Part shown: piece after piece, positions 39,944 to 46,911 of the stretch
How the letters are laid out: every line of letters begins with the position of its first letter
Numbering within the stretch: the first letter of the stretch is position 1
Origin: an uncultured Verrucomicrobiales bacterium
GTDB taxonomy: Bacteria; Verrucomicrobiota; Verrucomicrobiia; Limisphaerales; Palsa-1400
Reading direction: 5' to 3'
NCBI GenBank assembly: GCA_903898185.1
Contig: CAIUEN010000523.1
Coordinates: forward strand, 1-46,911
DNA length: 46,911 nt
Notes under the pieces: model-generated
Database searches by the model: none
Told to the model about the DNA's origin: nothing
Seen by the model: only the letters and a program-made list of their open reading frames with translations
Made by a program: the position numbers and the translations under genes

Positions 39944-40162
39944 CTATTTAAGGTCTCTTGGACCATTGCGGCCCACGGTTCTGCCAGACAATAGTTCCTG
40001 ATCCGTAGCGTGCCCGGTTGTTCGGCTTGGGAGAAGCTCGACATCCTTGCCCTGCCACCATTCCACCACCTCCCGCATCATCTCCTTCCACTGGCAGCCC
40101 ATTGCCTTGAGCTGTTTGCAAAAGTGGCGCTCGACCAAATCGTATTCCCATTGGATTTTCAT
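39944..40162 (-). pseudogene. Truncated duplicate of the hsdR 5' end
   Basis: The first 26 codons (KIQWEYDLVERHFCKQLKAM, GCQW...) duplicate the start of HsdR with few changes, and the similarity is also clear in DNA (for example CAATGGGAATACGAT in both). After this the frame diverges (KEMMREVVEWWQGKDVELLPS...) and stops at codon 73. No nuclease or helicase part follows. It lies between the PIN gene and true hsdR, about 350 bp upstream of the hsdR start. It could be a scar of cassette insertion or gene conversion. It could also encode a 72-residue protein, since it is an open frame, but I see no evidence of function. Confidence 0.75.
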
Positions 40163-40190
40163 AAAGTCATCATGGCCGAGGCTATCTTGT

Positions 40191-40652
40191 TTAGACAAGC
40201 TCAGGCGCGCGATCAAAAACGCCAAGGTGCCCATCCAGCGACCAAATGAAAACCCGTCTTCCTCGATGGAGGGCGCATTGGCGTTCCCATTCTTTCACGA
40301 TGGTCAAATCGCCCAGACCCAGACCACCCATCGCCCGGTCTGGAAATTCTGCCAGCCAAGATTGTATTGAAACCATCTCAAAAAACGGCGTCGGCGTCCA
40401 GGGGGTGTGCCCATCGATGGCTGCGGTGACTTCGCTCACGAATCGCTCTGCCGCCCGGCGACGCTCGGCACCATTGCCATTTTGCGCAATATGGTTGCCT
40501 GTTTCGACCACTGCAGCCATGGGCAGAAGCAATGTAGTTCTCTCAGTGATGAGTTGCCTCAGTTGCGTTATGACGTCCGTATGGTACTGATCCCGGTTTG
40601 GCACCCGGATGACGTTGCAGAAGACACTGGTGTCGATTAAACAAATGCTCAT
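40191..40652 (-). CDS. PIN-domain nuclease-like protein in the hsd operon
   Basis: The 153-residue protein has PIN-type acidic residues at expected spacing: D7 (CLIDTSV), E50 (MAAVVETGNH), D115 (LGLGDLTIV) and D140 (IWSLDGHL). PIN domains are Mg2+-dependent RNases, best known as VapC toxins; here there is no VapB-like antitoxin gene. Instead it overlaps the end of an AAA ATPase gene by ATGA, implying coupled synthesis and a complex of ATPase and nuclease. It sits inside a type I restriction operon between hsdS and hsdR, like the R-linked ORFs of other type I loci. A role as an effector in anti-phage defence is inference. Confidence 0.82.
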   Translation of the reverse strand: MSICLIDTSVFCNVIRVPNRDQYHTDVITQLRQLITERTTLLLPMAAVVETGNHIAQNGNGAERRRAAERFVSEVTAAIDGHTPWTPTPFFEMVSIQSWLAEFPDRAMGGLGLGDLTIVKEWERQCALHRGRRVFIWSLDGHLGVFDRAPELV

Positions 40653-41956
40653 CGTTTGTCCGTGCTCAGTTCCAATTGCTCCACGTAGGCCAATGCCTCA
40701 CGCTGTTTTTCCTCTGACGGCTTTGCAGTCTTGACCATCCGATCCAAGACTCCCTGTGTCACCAAACGCCCCAACGGGCCTTGAGCAACCAGTTCGGGGT
40801 AATTTGGCAGTGCTTCCAATCGCACCAAGCGACTGTCCCCCTGTTGCGGGTCGCGGTAACAGAACACAACGTCGGGAATCGCGGTAATGGGCAAGGCATC
40901 CAGCAGGGCGGGATTATGGCTCGTCAAAAGAACCACCAGTTTCTGTTCCCGTGCCACCTTTTCAATATTGGCCAACAGCGTCTTTGCCCGGCTGGGATGC
41001 ACCCCATTGTCGATCTCCTCCACGACGACGGTTGAACCCGTGGGAGCTGACAGCAGCCCCGCCGCAACCGCGATTACCCGTAGTGTTCCATCGGACAAAA
41101 CGGCTGCCTCACGGAACTGCTTTTTGCCGCCAAAAGTCTCCTCCAGTTTAACCATCACTTCCTTCCTTGGCCCTTCGAGGAACTGGATGTCGCTGATATC
41201 CTGCTCGGGCAAATCGCGCACAAACGAGAGCATTTTCTCCTTGGCCTGCTGCGTGACGCATAAATCATAAAGCGTGCTGGAGATATTGCTGCCATCCCCT
41301 TTCAATACTTTGTCAACGATGAAACTGTAATTCCGCATTCGGCGCGGCATCGGGTCCAGAAAAAGAATGCGCTCCAATGCCTGCATGAACGACTTTGCCA
41401 CCGTGGAAATTTCTTTTTGCGAACGCTCGTGCTGCGCGGCAAACCGGGCTGGCGTCAGCAATTGTGTGAACACCGCCTGCTGATCGGTGCAGGTGATCTG
41501 CGGCTTGTTGCCGCCGCGCGAGAAATTATTGTAGCTGACCAGCAGATCATGCGAGAAGCCGCTGATACCCTGATCCACTTGATACAGCGGGAGATTTTCA
41601 TTGGGGCTTCCCACACGTTCCTGGACAATCCGCATTCCCTCCGGCCCGACGCTGATCTCGACCACCAAATCGCTCCACTCCGACAGGTGTTGGAGGACGC
41701 AGCCTAAACGGAAGCTGGCGGCACCTTCATAGGTCAGGTCGGAAACCGTCCCACGAATGAGCAATTCCGATTCCTGCACCGCTTGAAACACATCTTCAAG
41801 ACGCCGCCCCCGCGAGAGCCACGAAAGCATTTGCATGCCCTCCAAGGCATTGCTTTTCCCGGAAGCATTGGCACCAATCAACAAGGTCAGCGGCGAAAGG
41901 TCGAGCGATGCATCTCGATAACTCTTGAAGTTGGCCAATGTGAACTTCTTTAACAT
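40649..41956 (-). CDS. RecF/OLD-like AAA ATPase (AAA_21 type) without TOPRIM
   Basis: The 435-residue ABC-type ATPase starts FTLANFKSYRDASLDLSPLTLLIGANASGKSN, with Walker A GANASGKS at 28-35. Later come the signature-like LSDGTLRVIAVAAGLL, Walker B VVVEEIDNGVHP, and the switch histidine TSHNPALLDAL. It ends soon after, without the TOPRIM nuclease of OLD proteins, so any nuclease activity would come from the PIN protein encoded next, whose start overlaps its stop. ATPases of this class sense DNA ends or phage proteins in Septu, PARIS and RloC-like systems. Here the partner pairing is different. The gene lies 32 bp downstream of the small helical protein gene and is part of the leftward hsd operon. 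Confidence 0.88.
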   Translation of the reverse strand: MLKKFTLANFKSYRDASLDLSPLTLLIGANASGKSNALEGMQMLSWLSRGRRLEDVFQAVQESELLIRGTVSDLTYEGAASFRLGCVLQHLSEWSDLVVEISVGPEGMRIVQERVGSPNENLPLYQVDQGISGFSHDLLVSYNNFSRGGNKPQITCTDQQAVFTQLLTPARFAAQHERSQKEISTVAKSFMQALERILFLDPMPRRMRNYSFIVDKVLKGDGSNISSTLYDLCVTQQAKEKMLSFVRDLPEQDISDIQFLEGPRKEVMVKLEETFGGKKQFREAAVLSDGTLRVIAVAAGLLSAPTGSTVVVEEIDNGVHPSRAKTLLANIEKVAREQKLVVLLTSHNPALLDALPITAIPDVVFCYRDPQQGDSRLVRLEALPNYPELVAQGPLGRLVTQGVLDRMVKTAKPSEEKQREALAYVEQLELSTDKR

Positions 41957-41988
41957 AATGAAAATGTATCAGATGGGTGTGGCGTTGG

Positions 41989-42180
41989 TCATTTCTTAAT
42001 CTGAAGGGTGTCCTGCCCAAGCTGCGCCTCGCCAGAAAGCTCTGCCAGCTCTCGATTGATGATTTCAAGCCGCACCTTGAGGCTTCGCAGGTCAATCACA
42101 TCCTCTACTGGCATATCGGCAATCATGCGCTCCAGAGCAGACCGTTCCGATAAGAGACTTTGTTGCTCAATGCTGCGCAT
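41989..42180 (-). CDS. Small helical/coiled-coil protein, 63 aa
   Basis: Starts MRSIEQQSLLSERSALERMI and continues ADMPVEDVIDLRSLKVRLEI. The heptad-like spacing of Leu/Ile through residue 50 (SLLSERSALERMI, SLKVRLEIINRELAEL) suggests a two-helix coiled coil. I do not recognise a named family. It lies between hsdS (127-bp gap) and the AAA ATPase (32-bp gap) on the same strand. It could be an antitoxin-like inhibitor, adaptor or sensor for the ATPase/PIN pair; this is inference. No good Shine-Dalgarno precedes the ATG at 42180, and an upstream ATG at 42261 in the same frame would add a basic, Pro-rich leader that looks non-coding. Confidence 0.55.
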   Translation of the reverse strand: MRSIEQQSLLSERSALERMIADMPVEDVIDLRSLKVRLEIINRELAELSGEAQLGQDTLQIKK

Positions 42181-42307
42181 AGTGTTCGGAAAAGGGGACG
42201 GCGTAGAGATCCCGATCGGACGATGTCGAAGCCTCCGCGTCAATCGGCGACAAGATGCCATCGACGTTCCAATGATGTATGGCCACAAGTGGCAGCATAG
42301 GGAAAGC

Positions 42308-43522
42308 TTATAGTTTCGTTGTGGACAAGTCGAGCACGGGCACGCGGACGCGGCCGGTGAGAAGGTCGGTCATCAGGCCGGATTTCAGATGGTGGAGTTT
42401 TGCCTTCTCGTTTTCCTCGGCGCTCAGGCTCTTATCGGCTGCGTCTAATTGAGCTTCGATAATCGTCTGCTCTTCAATCTTGGGGAGCGCGATCTTCTGA
42501 AACGATATTTTTTGAACGGACAGTCCAGGTTGAGCCGACGATTCGGAAAAGCGATTAAGATTCATGCGCGTGAGATAACAGGCCAACCATCCCGCACTGA
42601 TTTTTTTTACTGGAGCACAAACAACTGCGTGCTCAGTAGCGAAGAATTTTCCCGAGGCCATGACGATGTTTCCGCACAAAGCTCCCTGCCTCCCAATTAT
42701 GGCGTAACGCCCATGGTGGGTAAAACGCGAAGTAAATCCCCGAACGCCATTCCCGCCGAAAACGGGATACGTTCCCATTTCTGAAACGTCTTCACTGGTC
42801 AACATCTCGCCTGCTTGCATTGACAAAGCTTCCCCAAGACTCGTTACCTCCCACTCTTTGGGGATTTGCCCGAGAGGGGAGTCTTGGAATTGTTCAGGGT
42901 GGGCGATGGGGTCGCGGAGTTGGCCGTGCTGGTCGAGGCCGCGGGTGAGGAGGTCGTGGAGCAAGCCGACGCGCACCTGCCGCAGCTTCGCAATCACCGC
43001 ACCGGTCTTTGAGATTGCCTCGTCAACTGTGTCCAGAACCGCCGCAATGCGGGACTGCTCTGCAATTCCCAATTTGGGAACTCGGAAGTTCGTGAAAAAG
43101 TCTGACTGAACTCGCTGCTGCCCCGCAGAACCACCCATAAATGCAATGGCTCGCATGCGTGTGTTACTATCTTGTAAGCAATGGAAAAGGAAGCGTGCAG
43201 AATTTTCGCCCCGCGCGCGCAATACGTGAAACTCAGTGCTGCCAAAGCCTACCCCGTTCGCCAGACCTATAGCATGCGCTCCTTTGCCGTTCTCCATGCA
43301 AGGCGTGATTTTTGCGAAAAGCACGTCATCTTCAGCGAACGGCGTGTATCCAAAACGCACGTCATCAAAGCGTCGTTCCTGGCGATTCACCCATTGACCA
43401 CTTTCGGTCACGTCCGACATCCGGATGAAAGAAACAGGTGTGTCCTCGCGCATTCGCTGCAGATCCACCCTTGGATTCACTTCGGCTAGGTCGGCGATTG
43501 CGTTGGTTTCCTGTGCGTTCAT
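42308..43522 (-). CDS. hsdS: Type I restriction specificity subunit (HsdS)
   Basis: The 404-residue DNA-recognition subunit has two target-recognition domains. TRD1 (about 5-165) contains FIRMSDVTESGQW, DDVLFAKITPCMENGKG and FGSTEFHVLR. A conserved central helix follows (EQSRIAAVLDTVDEAISKTGAVIAKLRQVRVGLLHDLLTRG). TRD2 (about 215-355) has GQIPKEWEVTSLGEA, YPVFGGNGVRGFTSRF and YAIIGRQGALCGNI. The C-terminal helix is KLHHLKSGLMTDLLTGRVRV. The start overlaps the hsdM stop (ATGA). There are no extra hsdS copies or inverted repeats in the window that would indicate phase-variable shuffling. Confidence 0.95.
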   Translation of the reverse strand: MNAQETNAIADLAEVNPRVDLQRMREDTPVSFIRMSDVTESGQWVNRQERRFDDVRFGYTPFAEDDVLFAKITPCMENGKGAHAIGLANGVGFGSTEFHVLRARGENSARFLFHCLQDSNTRMRAIAFMGGSAGQQRVQSDFFTNFRVPKLGIAEQSRIAAVLDTVDEAISKTGAVIAKLRQVRVGLLHDLLTRGLDQHGQLRDPIAHPEQFQDSPLGQIPKEWEVTSLGEALSMQAGEMLTSEDVSEMGTYPVFGGNGVRGFTSRFTHHGRYAIIGRQGALCGNIVMASGKFFATEHAVVCAPVKKISAGWLACYLTRMNLNRFSESSAQPGLSVQKISFQKIALPKIEEQTIIEAQLDAADKSLSAEENEKAKLHHLKSGLMTDLLTGRVRVPVLDLSTTKL

Positions 43523-46317
43523 CTGTAGGCCAGTTGCGTCAAGAAGTTCTCCAAACCTGTTTCTACTCTGTACCGCTCGTGTCGCAAATCTGTCAGCGTC
43601 ACTCGATACTTATCCCACAGCCCCTCGATAAATCGCACCAACTCCTGCCGCTTCTCGACCAAGGCGGCGTCGAGTCCAGCCAACACGTCCTGCGCAAAGA
43701 GTTCGAGCACCAGTTCGCGCTTTTTCTTGTCAATCATCACGTCGCATCGGGACTTGAGTTCGTTTACAAATTCATCGGTCAGCGTGCGGAAACGGGCGCG
43801 GGCTTCTGCAAGGTGTTGCTTGAGCTGCTCATAGGGCAGGAGTCGCTGCTCAACTGAAGTGATACGATCGTGGCAAGGCTGGCAGGAGGACTCAATGGCG
43901 GCGAGTTGGACAGACAACTGTTCCAGTTCACCCTGACATTCTCTCTCCGTTGCTTTGTTTTGCCGCAGAGCCTCCTCCAGTTCGGCAGTGGGAATGCCTA
44001 TCTTACGAGCCCGCGCGATGGACTTCGGCCCTTCGCCGGAAAGCGTAGCGATTATTGTCGCAGCAGCCTTGGAAGCCTTTCCGAGGTTCTTTTGCCGGCC
44101 GGAAAGATATTTCGCAGCTTGGAGCTTTTCCTTGATGGCGTCCTTGGTCTCCTTGATTTGCGATTCGAGCTCCCTGGCGTAATTCCAGCTTGCCAATTCA
44201 TCCTCATCCAAGTCGTCGGGCGCGTTGCTTTGCTCGAAGGCTTCCTTCTCGCTCTTGAGCCGGGCGATGTCTGCCTTGGCAGCGGCGATACGTTCCAGAT
44301 AGTCGGCCATGATGCGGCGGACGAGCTTGTGGCCGAAGGGGTCGAGAACCGGCCCGGAAGCTTCGTCATCTTCCACGGCGTCGGCGATGGCATCCACCCA
44401 GCCGTCAATGACGCCGGGGAATCCGTTTTCGAGCAGGGTCTTGAAGTCGGGCAGCGTGTCCGTCCACCAAGTGGCGATGATGCCAGCAAGCTTGAAGCGA
44501 TCCAAGGTTTTCAAGGGGAGCAGTGTGGCGACGAACGTATCGAGGAAATCGGTGCGGACGCGATTGAGGTCGCGACGCTTGGGCAGGTCGGCGATGCGAG
44601 TTGAATGTTCCTGCCACCACGCGTCGAGGTGCTGGCGCACAGCCACGAACCGCGCCTGAACGCCTGGATCATTCTCGACCAGCGGGCGGATGGCCGCGCG
44701 ATCGGGGAGCACGGGCGCAAAATCGAAGTATCTCGGATCTTTCGTTCGTTCGGCGAAGGCGTGGGCCGGATTGAAACCGAGCGCGTCGAAGAGCGGGCGT
44801 TTGTCTGCCACTTCAACCACTGGCACGCCGCCGAGCAAGTGAGCGCGCACGTCGTGTGGTTCTGGCGGAGGCGAGTTGTCCACATAGCGACGTATGTTGA
44901 GATTGAAATCGTTGGCCTCGCTGCTGATTTCCTCCAGCGACACGCTGCGTGCGTAGCCGGGAATGTCCTGGTAGCGGTCGAAAGTGGAAACGACTTTCTC
45001 GACGTGCTCGGGGCGGAGATAATTTTGCGCGCGGCCGGCATGAAACTCGGCATCGGCATTGATGAACAACACATGGCCACGACGGTGTGCGGGCTTGTTG
45101 GGATTGGGCGACTTGCCGATGAGGTTGGGCCGCATCACCAGAATGCAGGCCGGGATGCCCGCGCCGTAGAACAGGTTTTGCGGCAGGCCGATGACGGCTT
45201 CGATGAGGTCTTGTTCAAGGAATTTCTTGCGGATTTCCTTTTCCGCGCCGCCACGAAAAAGCACTCCGTGGGGCATAACAGTAGCGACCATGCCATTCGA
45301 TTTGCAAACGGCGAGCATGTGCTGGGCAAACATGAGGTCGCCCTTCTTGCCTGAGGTCGGACACCAGCCCCAACGGAAGCGCTCGGGAAATTCCATGTTG
45401 CTGCGGGTGTAGTTCTGGCTGAAGGGCGGATTGGCAATGACGCGGTCGAAACGTTCCAATTCGCCTGCGTCGCGGTGCAGCGGGTGGAGAAGTGTGTCCT
45501 GCAACTGAATATCCGCGCCGGGCACTCCGTGCAGGAGCATGTTCAAGCGGCAGATGGACCACGCGGAGGCATCGTTGACCTGGCCGCAAAGGCGGAGGTC
45601 GGTTGGGTCGCCACCGGATTGCTCGATAAACTCGCGGCTTATGATGAGCATTCCGCCCGAACCGCAAGTCGGGTCATACACGCTCATGCCGGGAGTGGGC
45701 TTGAGAACACGCACCATGAGCCGGATAACATCGCGCGGTGTGTAGAAGTCGCCACCCTTTTTGCCCGCCGATTCGGCGAACATGTTGATGAGAAACTCGT
45801 AAGCCGCGCCGAGCAGATCAGAGAACTGAAAATCCTCGTTACGCAGGCGGTGGCGTCCAAAAAGGCGGACGAGGTCTTTGCAACAGTCGTCGGAAACAAT
45901 GCGTTTTGTCCCCTGAGTGCGAAGGAAGCTGATGTGATCAAGGACGTGTTCAAGAGATTCATTGGCCTCGCTCAAAGCACCCAAAGCCGTATCAAGGACG
46001 CTGCCATAGACAGCGGTGGCGTCGTTGAGCTTGTCTTGAAGGTTTTTCCAGCGGGCGCGCTCGGGAACGAAGAAGCCATCGTAGTAATCGGGGTTTTCAC
46101 CGTATTGTGTTTTCGCATCACTGAGCGCCATGCCTTGCTCGACCTTGCGCACGACAATCTTCTCGTTCTCTGCGTCAAACACGTCGGAGCAGCGTTTCAG
46201 GAAGAGTATTCCGAAGATGTAATCCTTGTAAGTGGCCGCATCGAGGCCCTCCTGCCGCAGCCGGTCGGCAACGGAATAGAGGTGGCGTTCGAGTTTGGCA
46301 AGGGATAGTCGAGGCAT
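43519..46317 (-). CDS. hsdM: Type I restriction modification subunit (HsdM), long form
   Basis: N6-adenine methyltransferase of the type I system. The 932 residues start with the HsdM_N helical domain (LERHLYSVADRLRQEGLDAATYKDYIFGILFLKRCSDVF). Then comes the catalytic domain with GGDFYTPRDVIRLMVRVLKP, the SAM motif DPTCGSGG (215-222) and the NPPF motif (296-299). Beyond about residue 480 there is an unusually long C-terminal part, partly coiled coil (DYLERIAAAKADIARLKSEKEAFEQ, ARELESQIKETKDAIKEKLQ). Classical HsdM is about 500 residues; long forms exist in this branch and may absorb contacts normally made by other subunits. It is the first gene of the leftward operon. No convincing Shine-Dalgarno or promoter was seen in the 46318-46400 region. 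Confidence 0.95.
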   Translation of the reverse strand: MPRLSLAKLERHLYSVADRLRQEGLDAATYKDYIFGILFLKRCSDVFDAENEKIVVRKVEQGMALSDAKTQYGENPDYYDGFFVPERARWKNLQDKLNDATAVYGSVLDTALGALSEANESLEHVLDHISFLRTQGTKRIVSDDCCKDLVRLFGRHRLRNEDFQFSDLLGAAYEFLINMFAESAGKKGGDFYTPRDVIRLMVRVLKPTPGMSVYDPTCGSGGMLIISREFIEQSGGDPTDLRLCGQVNDASAWSICRLNMLLHGVPGADIQLQDTLLHPLHRDAGELERFDRVIANPPFSQNYTRSNMEFPERFRWGWCPTSGKKGDLMFAQHMLAVCKSNGMVATVMPHGVLFRGGAEKEIRKKFLEQDLIEAVIGLPQNLFYGAGIPACILVMRPNLIGKSPNPNKPAHRRGHVLFINADAEFHAGRAQNYLRPEHVEKVVSTFDRYQDIPGYARSVSLEEISSEANDFNLNIRRYVDNSPPPEPHDVRAHLLGGVPVVEVADKRPLFDALGFNPAHAFAERTKDPRYFDFAPVLPDRAAIRPLVENDPGVQARFVAVRQHLDAWWQEHSTRIADLPKRRDLNRVRTDFLDTFVATLLPLKTLDRFKLAGIIATWWTDTLPDFKTLLENGFPGVIDGWVDAIADAVEDDEASGPVLDPFGHKLVRRIMADYLERIAAAKADIARLKSEKEAFEQSNAPDDLDEDELASWNYARELESQIKETKDAIKEKLQAAKYLSGRQKNLGKASKAAATIIATLSGEGPKSIARARKIGIPTAELEEALRQNKATERECQGELEQLSVQLAAIESSCQPCHDRITSVEQRLLPYEQLKQHLAEARARFRTLTDEFVNELKSRCDVMIDKKKRELVLELFAQDVLAGLDAALVEKRQELVRFIEGLWDKYRVTLTDLRHERYRVETGLENFLTQLAYR

Positions 46318-46792
46318 GGTTATGGGGTGACTTCAAAGTTCATCACGGCGAGAGCGCCATGCAGCGGTTCTGAGATTGGAACCAGATCAGACAGCTTCCC
46401 CTGCCCCACATGGGTTGCCCCATGGATGCATGAGTCTTCCGACACTGAGGTGCAGAGATTCATAAAGCAGATTCCGAAACAGCCACCGTTGATGCGCAAG
46501 AAAATGTATGCATTGAGAAGACAATTACCAGAAAAAACGGACAGCAAAAATATCAAATTAGTCTGCCATGTTAATTCGGCATTCCTTGGGCTTGGGAACC
46601 AGACCATGGAAAAACCACGGCACCCACGAAGGCGGGGTCTCCACATCCGGGAAAAAAAGGGCGTTGCAGCCAAAAACGGCGTCGAAACAACCTCCCGCGC
46701 TATGAAAAAACGATGGCGGACTGGAAAAATGACCAGCAATTCTCATTTTGAGCAAGGAAGTGGAAAAACACTAAGGGAGTTGGAAGAAATAA
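46318..46792. other. Intergenic region upstream of hsdM, no gene seen
   Basis: Open frames exist on both strands here, but they have ordinary random composition, no ribosome-binding sites and no resemblance I can name. The region is expected to contain the promoter of the leftward hsd operon. A/T-rich segments near 46496-46565 and 46660-46800 are possible locations, but no hexamer pair is convincing. Confidence 0.5.
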
Positions 46793-46911
46793 TCATACCA
46801 GAGCGCACGGCTCAATAAGAACATCCCATTTAGGCAAAGTGGGTGATCGCTGCAATCGCTCTTCTAATTTCGCCTTGGCCGCTTTGCACAAGCGCACGCC
46901 TTTGGCATAGA
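46793..46911 (-). CDS. Possible C-terminal end of a leftward gene (5' end outside window)
   Basis: On the minus strand an open frame enters from the right edge and reads YAKGVRLCKAAKAKLEERLQ, RSPTLPKWDVLIEPCALV, then TGA at 46793-46795. The helical AKGVRLCKAAKAKLEE part is faintly like the exonuclease VII small subunit, but 38 residues are too few to decide. It may equally be a chance frame. Confidence 0.25.
   Translation of the reverse strand, partial: YAKGVRLCKAAKAKLEERLQRSPTLPKWDVLIEPCALV

Noticed and set aside
40191-40652. Classical VapBC toxin-antitoxin
   Set aside because: The protein is PIN-like, but its upstream partner is a large AAA ATPase and no small DNA-binding antitoxin of VapB type is adjacent.
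46327-46818. 163-codon plus-strand frame upstream of hsdM
   Set aside because: No ribosome-binding site, biased low-complexity peptide, no family resemblance, and a competing frame on the other strand; likely intergenic.

Overview
The window looks like a chromosomal piece of a Gram-negative, at least facultatively anaerobic bacterium, most likely a Verrucomicrobiota member (Pedosphaera/Limisphaera-like). That placement is an inference from family resemblance and from the style of dispersed palindromic repeats; no marker gene (rRNA, ribosomal protein) is present. No tRNA, rRNA, CRISPR array, intact insertion sequence or prophage was seen.

Left part (about 0-26.3 kb): metabolic housekeeping genes broken up by repeats. 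They are a secreted beta-propeller protein; ilvB, preceded by a Val-rich leader peptide and terminator (an apparent attenuator); a class II DAHP synthase whose last residues are encoded by a repeat; a membrane pyrophosphatase (hppA); a hybrid histidine kinase with a secreted partner; a beta-CASP nuclease; an NfnAB/SudAB-like flavoprotein pair; lysC-argC-yggS; a phospholipase D family synthase; rfaE1-panB; and two lipoproteins. One lipoprotein is a paralogue of the kinase partner.

Middle (26.3-35.4 kb): two decayed gene fragments, an AlbA_2/RecG-like C-terminus and a DUF499-like N-terminus frameshifted by a 7-bp duplication. Next to them is a leftward [FeFe]-hydrogenase operon, hydG - hydF/hydE fusion - hydC - hydB - hydA, with all three maturases present. 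The HydF-HydE linker contains an in-frame 115-bp palindromic repeat. With the NfnAB-like pair and a possibly ion-pumping pyrophosphatase, this suggests hydrogen/ferredoxin/NAD(P)H electron balancing during fermentative growth.

Right part (35.5-46.3 kb): a leftward type I restriction-modification island, hsdM - hsdS - small helical protein - AAA ATPase - PIN-domain nuclease - truncated duplicate of the hsdR start - hsdR - YgjP-like metallopeptidase. Several junctions are ATGA overlaps. The ATPase/PIN/small-protein cassette inside the hsd operon is the best candidate for an undescribed or poorly described defence module.

Repeats: at least four dispersed families recur (a 70-bp inverted-repeat element; an about 82-bp AGGCATCC-type element; an about 400-bp element with terminal inverted repeats; hairpins built of short tandem motifs). 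Several touch gene ends and supply stop codons, C-terminal residues or possible initiation regions.
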